The notes under the pieces: model-generated
Seen by the model: the letters and a program-made list of their open reading frames with translations, nothing else
Database searches by the model: none
What the model was told of the DNA's origin: nothing
Part shown: in pieces, positions 7,215-18,195 of the stretch
How positions within the stretch are numbered: position 1 is the stretch's first letter
Layout of the letters: each line of letters begins with the position of its first letter
DNA from: Hahella sp.
GTDB lineage: Bacteria; Pseudomonadota; Gammaproteobacteria; Pseudomonadales; Oleiphilaceae
Reading direction: 5' to 3'
Assembly (NCBI GenBank): GCA_028280065.1
Contig: JANQMN010000067.1
Location: forward strand, 1 to 57,818
DNA: 57,818 bases
Program-made: the position numbers and the translations under genes

Positions 7215-8618
7215 TTAGCTCACAGCTTCCTCAAGGTTGCCTGCCAGCATTTTCATCTCATCGGCCATTCCCATTAACTCTTCAAATATTTCCCGCGCTC
7301 CTGCTTCGGTCAGTTGGAGTCTATCCCATATCTCCTGAGTAATTGCCTGGGCTGGCCCGTGGGCAATGTTGCGTTCACGTAAAAACTGGGTGGATACAAA
7401 AATCAAGTTTGCATAGATGGCATGCTCGCCATCGTATTCCGGGTTTTTCTGCTGACGCAGAGCGTTGACCACTTCTTCCGGCATATTCCAGGTGTACATA
7501 AGTTGACTGCCAATCTGTTCCCGGGTAATACCCAAGAGATGCTGCTCGCAATAATCAACATCCACATGTCCATTCACCTCGGTATAGCGATTGATCAAGG
7601 AAAAGTGGGGGGGAAATACATGGGCCAACACCAGATAGCCAAAATTATGCAGCAAGCCGGACAGATAGGTGAGACCGAACTCCGGCCGGTTATCTTTGGG
7701 AATTGCTGTCGCCAAGCCGCCGCATAGCGTCGCCATCCAGACGGCCTGCTCCCAATAAGAGGCAACGCCTTCCGGCACATCATCGGGCACATCTAAAGTC
7801 TTGCCTAATGCCAACCCCATCGCCAGATTCATCACCAGATCAAAGCCCAGCACACGAACAATAGCATCATGCACCGAACGTATCTTTCCAGGTGCGGCAT
7901 AAAAGGAAGAGCTTGCCCAACTTACGACTTGTGCGGAAAGGCTTGGGTCCGTCTCCACTAAATCGGCCAAATCGGCAATTCCCGCGTTTGGATCGACCCG
8001 CAGCTTAATGATGCGCTGGGCGCTTTCCGGCAATGGCGGCATCTCCAACGTATCTTCAAGCCGCTTGCATATTCTGAACTTGGTAAAGTGACTGATCGCT
8101 TTATGGATCTGCTTGATATCCTGGCCAGGCTCGTCACGGTTGACTGCAATATCCGATAACGGGACCGAGACTTCCATGGTCTTTGCCTGCCCAATTAACG
8201 CCTCCAACAACGGACGGTTCATCTTCAAATAGTTACCGCGACTGGCGGACGGGGTATAGATATCCTCCAAATCACTGATACTGACGTCCGTGATCACATC
8301 AGCGCCGGTCAAATCCGGAACCACCGGGATTTCCTGCCACTGTATTCGCTGCTTGAGCGCTTCCAAATCCATTTTTGCCAATGCCCGTAGTTCCCGGTTG
8401 GTTTGCTTATTCAAGCTATCCAGATCCAAAACTGAGGATTCAGGAATCACCACCTGGACCCGGCCTTTTTCATCGGCGAGTAAAACGGTTCGCACACGCA
8501 CTTGTTGCGCTACCCCCTGTTCGGGAACCTCCACCACTTTTGAAAATTCATCCGCTAACTCCGTTTTCGTCGTGGAAATTTCCTTAAACAAATTGGCAAC
8601 AGCGGTTGGTACGGTCAT
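7215..8618 (-). CDS. HDOD-domain signalling protein with YbaK-like N-terminal domain
   Basis: A 467-aa cytoplasmic protein of two parts. Residues about 35-165 (from RVRTVLLADEKG to LLEAL) resemble the YbaK/EbsC aminoacyl-tRNA deacylase fold, probably without catalysis. Residues about 190-400 form an HDOD domain, with the family's opening ELPPLP-like motif as MPPLPESAQRI and a degenerate metal site: the HD position reads LLHNFGYL instead of H-D. HDOD proteins are thought to act by protein contacts in motility, biofilm or stress signalling rather than as phosphohydrolases. AGGAG precedes the ATG well. It stands alone, with 324 bases to recG on one side and AT-rich DNA on the other. Confidence 0.8.
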   Translation of the reverse strand: MTVPTAVANLFKEISTTKTELADEFSKVVEVPEQGVAQQVRVRTVLLADEKGRVQVVIPESSVLDLDSLNKQTNRELRALAKMDLEALKQRIQWQEIPVVPDLTGADVITDVSISDLEDIYTPSASRGNYLKMNRPLLEALIGQAKTMEVSVPLSDIAVNRDEPGQDIKQIHKAISHFTKFRICKRLEDTLEMPPLPESAQRIIKLRVDPNAGIADLADLVETDPSLSAQVVSWASSSFYAAPGKIRSVHDAIVRVLGFDLVMNLAMGLALGKTLDVPDDVPEGVASYWEQAVWMATLCGGLATAIPKDNRPEFGLTYLSGLLHNFGYLVLAHVFPPHFSLINRYTEVNGHVDVDYCEQHLLGITREQIGSQLMYTWNMPEEVVNALRQQKNPEYDGEHAIYANLIFVSTQFLRERNIAHGPAQAITQEIWDRLQLTEAGAREIFEELMGMADEMKMLAGNLEEAVS

Positions 8619-8942
8619 GGAAAACTCCTACCCGTCGAGAAGATTTATTTTTAACATATTTTGACTTTTGCCTTTATAGACATAGCTTAGCAGGTTGGGG
8701 GCATCCATGCCGACCAGTTGATCACAAACCATTCGGGGTAAAAAAGCAGGGAAAATTTGGAAAAACGCCAGATTTTTCGGTTACCAGATTCGCCAGCCAT
8801 TAAGGCAGCGTTAAGAACCAATTCAACCTTATGATTTCATTAAGGATTGGCTGGCTGCAAGACCGCTGGCGTTAGAAAAAACTAGGCATAGGGTATTGGT
8901 AATAAAAGGTTGGCGAATAGTTATTTTTGTAAAAAAACGTAG
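8619..8942. other. Intergenic region between recG and the HDOD gene
   Basis: Both flanking genes read leftward, so this stretch should hold the end of the recG transcript and the promoter of the HDOD gene. I see a distant repeat pair (GCCAGCCA near 8790 and TGGCTGGC near 8850) but no convincing terminator or consensus promoter. Confidence 0.35.
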
Positions 8943-11009
8943 TTAAACCTGGCCGTACTCGGCACACTGCCCCAACCATCGCGCAATAAGCCCTTCGGCA
9001 GCCAAATGATCGTTGCTCAAACGTTGGGCGATTCTTTTCACTATCGGCAGCCAATTCTGATCTCTTTGCAAATCCGCAATACGAAACTGAATCAGGCCCG
9101 TTTGACGGGTCCCCAACACTTCACCCGGGCCTCTGATTTCCAGGTCTTTTTCTGCAATAATAAACCCGTCGTTGCTTTCCCTGAGTACTTGCAGCCGCGC
9201 CTTTGCCGTTTCTGATAAGGGAGGGTGATACAGCAGCAAGCAAAAACTTTCCTGTGCACCACGCCCGACTCGGCCCCGCAATTGGTGCAACTGAGCGAGT
9301 CCCAGGCGCTCCGGGTTCTCGATAACCATCAGTGTGGCATTGGCCACATCGACCCCGACTTCGATAACCGTGGTCGCCACCAGCAGATCCAGTTCGCCGC
9401 GCTTGAACGCTCCCATGATCTGCTCCTTTTCCGGACTCTTCAAGCGCCCGTGAACAAGCCCCACACGTACACCGGGCAACGCTTCCTGTAACTCGGTTGC
9501 CGTCGCTTCCGCCGCCTGGCACTGCAGAACCTCAGACTCCTCGATCAACGTGCACACCCAATAAACCTGCCGATTTTGCCGGATAATGTCCTCCACCCTG
9601 TTGATCACTTCGACACGCCTGGTGTCAGGGATCGCAGCGGTTGTCACTGGCGTTCTGCCCGGCGGAAGTTCGTCGATTACAGAGGTATCCAGATCCGCAT
9701 AGGCACTCATTGCCAGGGTTCTCGGGATGGGTGTCGCCGTCATTATTAACTGGTGCGGTACCTGGCCGCTTCTTTCACCTTTACTCCGCAACGCCAAGCG
9801 CTGATGGACACCGAATCTATGTTGTTCATCGATGATAACCAGTCCCAACCGGTCAAATTCCACGGACTCCTGGAACAAGGCATGGGTACCGATAATGACC
9901 TGTGCATCGCCCTGTCGAATCTCGTCCTGGATTTGCTTGCGCTCCCTGGTCTTCATCTTCCCTCCAAGCCATTGCACCCGGATATCCATGAACGCCAGCC
10001 ACTGCTGCAAATTTCGATAGTGCTGCTCGGCAAGTATTTCAGTGGGCGCCATAAGCGCCGCCTGGTAGCCACTGGCCACTGCATGCAGCGCTGCACAGCA
10101 CGCAACCACTGTTTTCCCCGAGCCGACATCGCCTTGCACCAGGCGCAGCATGGGAACCGGCGTTTCGATATCTCGGCGGATTTCCTCGATCACCCGTTGC
10201 TGGGCCTTGGTCAAGGCAAAAGGCAGACCTTCAATGAAGTTGAACACTGCTTCCCGCCCCTGATTCAACACAGCGGCTTTGCTCTGCTGCAGCTTATGTC
10301 GCAACTTCAACAGACTTAAATGATGGGCAATCATTTCTTCGACCGCCAAACGTTGTTGACCGGGAGCTCGGCCTTCGGCCAACGCCTGCAGGTTGGCATC
10401 CAAAGGCGGATGGTGAATAGCGGTAAGCGCTTCATTCAATTCAGGCAACCGCAGCTCCCCCAATACCCCGGGAGGAAGCCAATCGTGCGCTGGAGTGCGT
10501 TTCATCAGTTGCAGCGCTTGCTGACAAAGCTCCCGCATCCGCTTCTGCTGAACGCCTTCCGTTACCGGGTAAATAGGCGAATATTCAGTTTCCATCTCAA
10601 TGGGTTTGGTAACGTCCAGCAGCTCTGTTTCGGGGTGATATATCTCCAATCCGCTCCTGCCCAGGCGCGGCTCTCCATAGGCTTTTATCTTGCGGCCGGG
10701 TGTAAAGCGGGACTTAAGTTGCGCAGTATAGTAGTAATAGCGGAGACCGACTTCTCCCTCCTGGTCTCTCAGTTTCACCAGAAGACTGCGTTTTTTGCCC
10801 GGCTCAAGACGGGCATCAATCACATTACCCTGAATCTGCGAAGGCACCCCGACCCGCAGCTGCGAGATAGGGGTCAGGCGAGTTCGGTCTTCATAGCGAA
10901 TAGGCAGATGAAACAGCAGATCCTGAACGGTGTGTAGGTTTATCCTGGCCAGTTTTGCCGCAAGCGCCGGACCGACACCCTTTAAATTTACTATGGGCTG
11001 ATCTAACAC
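8943..11009 (-). CDS. recG: ATP-dependent DNA helicase RecG
   Basis: RecG remodels stalled replication forks and branch-migrates Holliday junctions. The N-terminal wedge domain begins with PIVNLKGVGPALAAKLARIN and continues through FHLPIRYEDRTRL. The helicase core has motif I as QGDVGSGKT, motif II as DEQH and a motif VI-like QLRGRVGRG. The frame is open to an ATG at 11099, but that start would overlap oxyR by 41 bases and add about 30 residues unlike other RecG proteins. A GTG at 11009 (giving 688 aa) or a TTG at 11015 fits the family better; the ribosome binding site is weak for both. It follows oxyR on the same strand, as in Pseudomonas, where oxyR-recG is an operon that couples the peroxide response to fork repair. 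Confidence 0.92.
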   Translation of the reverse strand: MLDQPIVNLKGVGPALAAKLARINLHTVQDLLFHLPIRYEDRTRLTPISQLRVGVPSQIQGNVIDARLEPGKKRSLLVKLRDQEGEVGLRYYYYTAQLKSRFTPGRKIKAYGEPRLGRSGLEIYHPETELLDVTKPIEMETEYSPIYPVTEGVQQKRMRELCQQALQLMKRTPAHDWLPPGVLGELRLPELNEALTAIHHPPLDANLQALAEGRAPGQQRLAVEEMIAHHLSLLKLRHKLQQSKAAVLNQGREAVFNFIEGLPFALTKAQQRVIEEIRRDIETPVPMLRLVQGDVGSGKTVVACCAALHAVASGYQAALMAPTEILAEQHYRNLQQWLAFMDIRVQWLGGKMKTRERKQIQDEIRQGDAQVIIGTHALFQESVEFDRLGLVIIDEQHRFGVHQRLALRSKGERSGQVPHQLIMTATPIPRTLAMSAYADLDTSVIDELPPGRTPVTTAAIPDTRRVEVINRVEDIIRQNRQVYWVCTLIEESEVLQCQAAEATATELQEALPGVRVGLVHGRLKSPEKEQIMGAFKRGELDLLVATTVIEVGVDVANATLMVIENPERLGLAQLHQLRGRVGRGAQESFCLLLYHPPLSETAKARLQVLRESNDGFIIAEKDLEIRGPGEVLGTRQTGLIQFRIADLQRDQNWLPIVKRIAQRLSNDHLAAEGLIARWLGQCAEYGQV

Positions 11010-11058
11010 CTGCAATAAGATCCATGCTGCATCATAAAAGTCGAGATAGCCTGTGGGA

Positions 11059-12009
11059 CTATGCGGCGTCTTCGGAACTTGCCTGCTTTTTATCGACAAC
11101 GCGGCACTGTCCGGCGGCTAGCGCCAATATATCGATGGCTTTGGGCCGCGGAAAAGTCACTCGCCAGGCTATTCCCACCGTGCGGAACGGCGTCGGTTGA
11201 GCAAAAGGTCTGGTGGTCAGAAGCCCTCCGGCGAAGCGGTCTTTGCGGTATGCGGAATGGGGAATGACCGTGATACCCATGCCGGAAGCGACCATATGGC
11301 GAATAGTCTCCAGCGAACTGCCTTCGGTAATCACGGCTTGATTCAGAGTACTTTGATCGCGTCCCATTTTCTCAACCAACTCCGGGCAGGCGGCCAATAC
11401 CTGGTCCCGGAAACAATGGCCGGGACCCAGCAATAACAAATCCTGTGCCGGCAATTGAGCAACTTCAATTTCGTCGAACTGACTCAGCGGGTGGCCTTCC
11501 GGCATTAGTACAACGAATGGTTCGTCATATAACGGCAAGGTGACAACTTCCGGCTCGTTGAAAGGCAAGGCAACGATAATCGCATCCAGTTCGGAATGGC
11601 GTAACTTCTCCCGCAGCACAGCGGTATAATTTTCTTCGATATAGAGTGGCATTTCCGGTGCGGCACGGTGCAGTTCGGGTATCAAATGCGGGAACAAGTA
11701 AGGGCCGACAGTGTAAATAGCGCCAACGCGCAAAGACGTAGAGAGCTGGTCTTTGCCCGCCTGGGCAATGTCTTTGATCACTCCTACCTGATCCAGCACC
11801 CGCTGCGCCTGCTCAACCACACGGCGCCCGGTATCCGTCACGGTGATATGGCTTTTACTGCGCTCGAACAGGGTAACTCCCAGTTCTTCTTCCAGTTTTT
11901 TCACAGCTACACTGAGCGTCGGTTGACTGACATAACAGCGTTCGGCGGCGCGCCCAAAGTGCTTCTCTGCGGCCAGGGTTACAATGTAGCGGAGTTCCGT
12001 TAGCGTCAT
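11059..12009 (-). CDS. oxyR: Hydrogen peroxide-sensing LysR regulator OxyR
   Basis: A 316-aa LysR-type regulator with an N-terminal winged helix-turn-helix (AAERCYVSQPTLSVAVKKLE) and a periplasmic-binding-like sensor domain. The two redox cysteines fall exactly at residues 199 and 208 in GPGHCFRDQVLAAC. These are the positions that form the activating disulfide in E. coli OxyR, so identity is firm. It activates peroxide defence genes and often represses its own promoter. It lies directly upstream of recG on the same strand and diverges from the epimerase gene. The shared intergenic region holds two perfect inverted repeats that could be regulator sites. Confidence 0.95.
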   Translation of the reverse strand: MTLTELRYIVTLAAEKHFGRAAERCYVSQPTLSVAVKKLEEELGVTLFERSKSHITVTDTGRRVVEQAQRVLDQVGVIKDIAQAGKDQLSTSLRVGAIYTVGPYLFPHLIPELHRAAPEMPLYIEENYTAVLREKLRHSELDAIIVALPFNEPEVVTLPLYDEPFVVLMPEGHPLSQFDEIEVAQLPAQDLLLLGPGHCFRDQVLAACPELVEKMGRDQSTLNQAVITEGSSLETIRHMVASGMGITVIPHSAYRKDRFAGGLLTTRPFAQPTPFRTVGIAWRVTFPRPKAIDILALAAGQCRVVDKKQASSEDAA

Positions 12010-12130
12010 CGTCGATTACCTCAAACCATGGTGAAATCCCATTGCAGATATGCCTGAGCCAAATGTGCCTGGGTTGTTGGGACTGAATCCAACAGGCCAA
12101 TCCTGTTCGCCATTGCAGTCGTATTCAGCC

Positions 12131-12148
12131 TATTGGCGAACGCCAATA
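12131..12148. promoter_or_regulatory. Inverted repeat upstream of oxyR
   Basis: TATTGGCG and CGCCAATA form perfect 8-base arms around two bases, about 120 bases upstream of the oxyR ATG and about 75 upstream of the divergent epimerase gene. The ends carry LysR-like T and A positions. It could be a binding site for OxyR itself or another dimeric regulator; the sequence alone does not decide. Confidence 0.35.
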
Positions 12149-12154
12149 ATAGTC

Positions 12155-12168
12155 TTGTCATATGACAA
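12155..12168. promoter_or_regulatory. 14-base perfect palindrome in the oxyR/epimerase intergenic region
   Basis: TTGTCATATGACAA reads the same on both strands and lies seven bases from the preceding inverted repeat. Perfect AT-centred palindromes of this size are typical operator shapes. It sits where the promoter of the epimerase gene would be expected, but I cannot name the regulator. Confidence 0.35.
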
Positions 12169-12220
12169 ATAAGAGATTAATAGTTAACGGTTAGAATAAA
12201 ACTTACCAATCCCCATTGCA

Positions 12221-13105
12221 ATGCAGCAGGAACAGCTACTTAAAATGCCCAAACCAAGCCTCTTACTCATCGGATTCGGACAAATCAATCGACGCGTCGC
12301 CAATCTCGTTAAAGACAAATACCGGATAACGGCGGTATCCAAGTCTCCGAAACAACAAGAGGGCATCGAACATATCCAAGCGGATCTCAGTGCTGCGTTC
12401 CCCCAAAACTGGACAAGCGGCTACGATTTCCTGGTTTTCTGTCTCAGTCCCGCTGAATTTACCGAACGCGCCTATCGTCAAGTCTTTCAGGATGCTTTGC
12501 TAAACACGCTTACCGCTTTGCAAAAAGATCCACCAAAGCGGTTGTTCTTTGTTTCGTCCACCAGTGTCTATGGGCAAAACCAAGGCGAATGGGTGACGGA
12601 AGCCAGTCCGACAAATCCGAGCAGCTTTAGCGGCAAAGCACTTGTGGAAGCAGAACAGATTTTGCGGAATCAGCCTTTTCCGACCACCAGCGTAAGGTTT
12701 TCCGGAATCTATGGATTTCACAGAACCCGCTTTCTGGAATCGGTGATTCAGGGCAGGCAATTCAACCCGCAAAGTGGCTTTACCAACCGGATTTTTGAAG
12801 ACGACGCGGTTGGCTGTCTTGTCCATTTACTGGAACGGGCAAACCAAGACGACTTACTTGCAGACTGTTATCTTGCCAGCGACGACGAACCTGCCAGGCT
12901 TGATGAAATCGCGGCCTGGATACGGGATCAAACTGCCTGCCGAGCGGCACAAAACCACGACAGGGGCAAAGTCCGCCGGGCAGGAAGTAAACGCTGCAGT
13001 AACCGGTTACTCAAGTCGAGTGGTTTTCAGTTTCAGTACCCGAATTTTCGGGTTGGCTACAGTGCCATTCTGGCTTCCCAAGAATGGCTTAAGAGGCAAC
13101 CATAA
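12221..13105 (+). CDS. NAD(P)-dependent epimerase-like SDR protein (YeeZ type)
   Basis: An extended short-chain dehydrogenase-like protein of up to 294 aa. The nucleotide-binding motif is [14 protein letters not shown] near residue 15, and the strand with the catalytic serine region reads [10 protein letters not shown]. The usual Y-x-x-x-K is altered: the alignable place reads [12 protein letters not shown], with no tyrosine, as in YeeZ-like members whose substrate is unknown. The basic tail with [14 protein letters not shown] is typical of that subgroup. Starts at 12221 and 12245 are both possible; neither has an ideally spaced ribosome binding site. The 3-prime end overlaps the convergent ridA by 17 bases. 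Confidence 0.75.
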   Translation: MQQEQLLKMPKPSLLLIGFGQINRRVANLVKDKYRITAVSKSPKQQEGIEHIQADLSAAFPQNWTSGYDFLVFCLSPAEFTERAYRQVFQDALLNTLTALQKDPPKRLFFVSSTSVYGQNQGEWVTEASPTNPSSFSGKALVEAEQILRNQPFPTTSVRFSGIYGFHRTRFLESVIQGRQFNPQSGFTNRIFEDDAVGCLVHLLERANQDDLLADCYLASDDEPARLDEIAAWIRDQTACRAAQNHDRGKVRRAGSKRCSNRLLKSSGFQFQYPNFRVGYSAILASQEWLKRQP

Positions 13106-13475
13106 CGGCATCCATTTCCACTTGCGCGCCTTTGGGTAGTTGCGCGACGCCGACTGCCGCTCTGGCCGGGAAGGGTTCCTGAAAATAGGTTGCCATCACT
13201 TCATTGACCGAAGCAAAATTGCTCAGATCCGTCATATAGATATTCAGCTTCACAATGTCCCGCAGGTCGCCACCGGCGGCCCGGCAGACAGCCCGAAGAT
13301 TTTCGAAAACCTGTTTGGTTTGTGCGGAGAAATCACCGGCGACCAGTTCCATGGTTTCCGGATCAAGGGGGATTTGCCCTGAAAGATAGACCGTATGCCC
13401 GACCTTCACAGCTTGCGAGTAGGTTCCTATCGCTTTAGGAGCATCTTCGGTTTGAATAATCGATTTATTGGTCAT
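13089..13475 (-). CDS. ridA: RidA family enamine/imine deaminase
   Basis: A 128-aa member of the YjgF/YER057c/UK114 family, which hydrolyses reactive 2-aminoacrylate and related imines released by PLP enzymes. The family-defining arginine that binds the substrate carboxylate is R105 in [27 protein letters not shown] near residue 33 is also typical. It follows spoT by 75 bases on the same strand, the arrangement known in Pseudomonas and enterics, and is probably cotranscribed. Its stop lies inside the end of the convergent epimerase gene. Confidence 0.93.
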   Translation of the reverse strand: MTNKSIIQTEDAPKAIGTYSQAVKVGHTVYLSGQIPLDPETMELVAGDFSAQTKQVFENLRAVCRAAGGDLRDIVKLNIYMTDLSNFASVNEVMATYFQEPFPARAAVGVAQLPKGAQVEMDAVMVAS

Positions 13476-13550
13476 TTTCGCCTCGTTTCAAAAGATTGGA
13501 TAAGGTAGCCGGATCTGCGGTTTGAACAGAGTCTGCAGACCTTTCAGTTC

Positions 13551-15680
13551 TTAATGCTTTAACCGAGCAATGGAGGTAACCACGCGCAAATGCCGCAATC
13601 GCCGCATGACCCTGGCCAAATGCGACCGGCCCTGGACTTTAATTACCAGACTCACGACACTGAGCTTGGCATTCTGTTCTTCGACATGAATCTTTTCGAT
13701 ATTGCCATCTGCAACGGATATGGCACTGGCAATTTCGGCAATAACTCCGCGCTGACGCTCCACTTCAACCCGCAATTCTACAGAGAACTCATCCGAAATA
13801 TTCTTCGCCCAGGTCAGGTGAATACATTGATCAGGATCGGAAAGCAATTTTTTGACCTTCTCACAGGATTCACTGTGGATGGTTATTCCACTGCCCCGGT
13901 TAATCAGGCCGACAATCGGGTCTCCGGGAATCGGTTTACAACACAGCGCCAGTGACAAAATTTCACCGTTGGCACCATCGACCATCAGGGTGGCATTCTC
14001 CGCCGTTTGCTGCAGTGTCACCTCATGGTCTTCAACGTGATCCGTATCAAAGGCAAGCTGTCTCGCGACGATATAGGCCATCCGGTTGCCCAAGCCAATC
14101 TCCTCCAGAAGACGCTCGATACTGGGGCTTTGGTTATGCTGCAAAACGCGTTGTTTGTGCTGCTCGGAGATGTCATCCAGCTTCTTGTTAAAGGCCTGCA
14201 GGCTTTTCTTCAGCAAACGTTTGCCGATAACTCGGGATTCTTCCTGCTTTTGCCGTTTCAGAAAATGCCGGATGTTGCTCTTGGCTTTACCGGTGGTCAC
14301 AAAATCCAACCAGGCGGCTTTCGGTTTTGCGCCGGGTGCAGTAATAATCTCCACCGTCTGACCGCTCTTTAAAGGCTCGCTTAAGGAAGAGAGATTCTTA
14401 TTGATTCGACAGGCGACTGTGGAGTTGCCGATATCGGTATGAATCGAGTAAGCGAAATCGACGGGTGTCGCCCCACCCGGTAACTCCATGATTTTGCCTT
14501 TTGGTGTAAAGATATAGATTTCGTCCGGAAACAGATCGAACTTGACGTTTTCTATAAATTCCAACGAATCGTCCGAACGCTCACGCATTTCCATCAGGTC
14601 AGAAACCCACTTTTGCGCCCGCTGCTGCTGGTTTTCGGCGAAACTGCAGTTCTGCTGTTTATACACCCAATGCGCGGCAATACCGGTGTTGGCAATCCGG
14701 TCCATTTCTTCGGTCCTTATCTGGACTTCAATATTCACGTGCGCCCCAAACAGCGTAGTATGAATTGACTGATAACCGTTCGCCTTGGGCAAGGCAATGT
14801 AGTCCTTAAAACGGCCGGGGACCGGCTTAAAAATACTGTGCACCATGCCAAGGGTGCGATAGCAGCTGTCGACGGTATCGGTAATAATGCGAAACGCGTA
14901 GACATCCATGATGTCGTGAAATGACCGCTGCTTCGATTTCATCTTTTGGTATATGCTGTACAGATGCTTTTCCCGGCCTGAAATCTTGCCGGGGATATCC
15001 ATTTCCTTCATCCGGATTTCCAGCTTATGCTTGATCTCCTCGATTATTTCATAGTGGGTACCGCGAAGTTTACGTACCGCTTCCTGAATATAACGGGCGC
15101 GCATGGGAAACATGGCTTGAAAGCCGAGATCTTCTAATTCGATATAAATGGTATGTATGCCTAGCCGGTTAGCGATGGGAGCATAAATGTCCAAAGTTTC
15201 CGTCGCAATTCGCCGGCGCTTGTCCGGCCTTAACGGACCTAGCGTGCGCATGTTGTGCAGACGATCTGCCAGTTTGACTAAGATCACCCGGATGTCCTTG
15301 GCCATCGCCAATGTCATTTTCTGGAAGTTCTCAGCCTGCGCCTCCGCCCTGGATTTGAATTCGATCTGGGTTAGCTTGCTTACCCCGTCAACCAGTTCCG
15401 CGATGGGTTCGCCGAACTGATTGCGCAGCGCATCTTTCGGTATACCGGTATCTTCGATGACATCATGCAGCATGGCCGCTGCCAGGCACTGATAATCCAA
15501 TTGCAGTTCGGCCAGAAGATTGGCTACAGCCAGAGGGTGGGTAATATAAGGTTCGCCGCTCTGCCGATACTGGCCTTCATGCGCCTGTTCCGCATAGTAA
15601 AAAGCCCGCTTGACCATATTAATTTGCGGGACGTCAAGGTAGTTCTTCAGGCGTTCGGACAGCGCGTCAATTGTCGGCAC
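13551..15680 (-). CDS. spoT: Bifunctional (p)ppGpp synthase/hydrolase SpoT
   Basis: At 709 aa it has the RelA/SpoT layout. The HD hydrolase domain has the metal pair in AAAMLHDVIEDTG (H72, D73), so hydrolase is intact. The synthetase domain (about 200-340) carries KDYIALPKANGYQSIHTT. A TGS domain follows (FTPKGKIMELPGGATPVDFAY), then a helical and zinc-finger-like part, and an ACT domain at the end. This points to SpoT rather than RelA, which has a dead HD site. The start is GTG at 15680 with AGGA six bases upstream. It lies in the series gmk-rpoZ-spoT-ridA, all leftward, and controls the stringent response. Confidence 0.95.
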   Translation of the reverse strand: MPTIDALSERLKNYLDVPQINMVKRAFYYAEQAHEGQYRQSGEPYITHPLAVANLLAELQLDYQCLAAAMLHDVIEDTGIPKDALRNQFGEPIAELVDGVSKLTQIEFKSRAEAQAENFQKMTLAMAKDIRVILVKLADRLHNMRTLGPLRPDKRRRIATETLDIYAPIANRLGIHTIYIELEDLGFQAMFPMRARYIQEAVRKLRGTHYEIIEEIKHKLEIRMKEMDIPGKISGREKHLYSIYQKMKSKQRSFHDIMDVYAFRIITDTVDSCYRTLGMVHSIFKPVPGRFKDYIALPKANGYQSIHTTLFGAHVNIEVQIRTEEMDRIANTGIAAHWVYKQQNCSFAENQQQRAQKWVSDLMEMRERSDDSLEFIENVKFDLFPDEIYIFTPKGKIMELPGGATPVDFAYSIHTDIGNSTVACRINKNLSSLSEPLKSGQTVEIITAPGAKPKAAWLDFVTTGKAKSNIRHFLKRQKQEESRVIGKRLLKKSLQAFNKKLDDISEQHKQRVLQHNQSPSIERLLEEIGLGNRMAYIVARQLAFDTDHVEDHEVTLQQTAENATLMVDGANGEILSLALCCKPIPGDPIVGLINRGSGITIHSESCEKVKKLLSDPDQCIHLTWAKNISDEFSVELRVEVERQRGVIAEIASAISVADGNIEKIHVEEQNAKLSVVSLVIKVQGRSHLARVMRRLRHLRVVTSIARLKH

Positions 15681-15925
15681 AGTATTCCTGCAATCAGCAA
15701 GCCCTTGGCCGGCCTCGAATTTCCTGGTTCTGGCACAACCTCAGGGCAGATTAATCCTGGCCGCCTCACAATAGGGCAGCACTATTTTGCCAATATAAAG
15801 GTAACGCTTAGAAATTCAAGCGCCAAAGGCGATTCAACGCTATTTACTACAGTTGAATCAAGATGTTGAAGGGGAAGGGAAGAAATTGGAGCAGCGCAGG
15901 AGGTCGGCGAGGAAGCAAGCAGCGC

Positions 15926-16135
15926 TTACTCCTGCTCTCCTTCCAACTCATCCTTGGAAATCAAACCTTCGGCAATTTCCCGCAAGGCAACCACCGTTGG
16001 CTTATCGTTTTCCCATTCTACTTTAGGATCCTTGCCTTCGATGGCGATTTGACGCGCCCGCTTTGAGGCAATCATCACCAGTTCAAAACGGTTGTCTACA
16101 TTTTCCAGACAGTCTTCGACAGTTACTCGAGCCAT
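15926..16135 (-). CDS. rpoZ: RNA polymerase omega subunit
   Basis: This 69-aa protein helps assemble RNA polymerase around beta-prime and forms part of a (p)ppGpp site. It begins [20 protein letters not shown], the canonical start of omega, and contains the conserved [11 protein letters not shown] helix. It lies between gmk and spoT, 73 and 245 bases away, the usual order. The C-terminus after LISKDEL is short and acidic. Confidence 0.96.
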   Translation of the reverse strand: MARVTVEDCLENVDNRFELVMIASKRARQIAIEGKDPKVEWENDKPTVVALREIAEGLISKDELEGEQE

Positions 16136-16165
16136 AGTTTCACCAATTTCTGGGTAGCATAGCGA

Positions 16166-16184
16166 GCCCGCAAGCTCTGCGGGC
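16166..16184. other. Hairpin between gmk and rpoZ
   Basis: GCCCGCA and TGCGGGC form a perfect 7-base, GC-rich stem around a five-base loop. No T run follows on the minus strand, so it is not a standard terminator. It could partly attenuate or stabilise the gmk-rpoZ message. Confidence 0.3.
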
Positions 16185-16208
16185 AGCGAAAAGATCGCGT
16201 AGTTTAAG

Positions 16209-17727
<1,519 letters not shown>

Positions 17728-17805
17728 GGTTTCTCCTTTTGGTTTGTTTGGAACAAACCTATCCACTACATATCTTTAGTTGACGAAATGGTAATTGTTA
17801 ATAAG

Positions 17806-18195
17806 TTAGCTGGATTCCCAGCGTTGTGTGTTGCCCAGCTCAAAAAAGTGACCGCTGGTAATCGCTTGGTGAAATACCAGGATGTTCTCAAATGGAACAT
17901 GAATACGGCGGGCAATTGCCTCTGAAATTTTTTCCATCATTAACGCAATTCGCGATTCAGTAAAGAGATCGGCAGTGATCAGTTGAACCTGCACCGGATG
18001 GGTTTTGCTTTCCTGTAAACCTGCTGCCCGACCCTGGTGCGCATAGTGCCCTGGCGGTAAAAATTCCCAACTGATATAAACTTGATCAACATTAATTGCC
18101 AAGGCTTCCGCAAACTCTTTACTGATACCTTCCAAAACCCTTGCTATGTCAGTATTTTGCGCATTTGGTAGAGACTTAATACGTATTATTGGCAT
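17806..18195 (-). CDS. Tautomerase-superfamily-like protein
   Basis: A 129-aa protein starting MPIIRIKSLP. After removal of methionine it would expose the N-terminal proline that serves as catalytic base in the 4-oxalocrotonate tautomerase superfamily. The beta-alpha-beta pattern (strand IIRIKS, helix TDIARVLEGISKEFAEAL, strand QVYISWEF) fits, and a second similar unit follows, making a double-length member. The frame runs ten codons further upstream, but the strong GGGGGG run lies just before the ATG at 18195. The substrate is unknown. It sits alone between yicC and the divergent rph. Confidence 0.65.
   Translation of the reverse strand: MPIIRIKSLPNAQNTDIARVLEGISKEFAEALAINVDQVYISWEFLPPGHYAHQGRAAGLQESKTHPVQVQLITADLFTESRIALMMEKISEAIARRIHVPFENILVFHQAITSGHFFELGNTQRWESS

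Noticed and set aside
9753-10937. Long plus-strand open frames opposite recG.
   Set aside because: They are antisense to a well-supported conserved gene, have no family resemblance and lack ribosome binding sites.
15831-15859. Inverted repeat GATTCAAC/GTTGAATC in the rpoZ-spoT gap.
   Set aside because: It has a 13-base loop and no T run; it is within reach of chance for AT-rich intergenic DNA.
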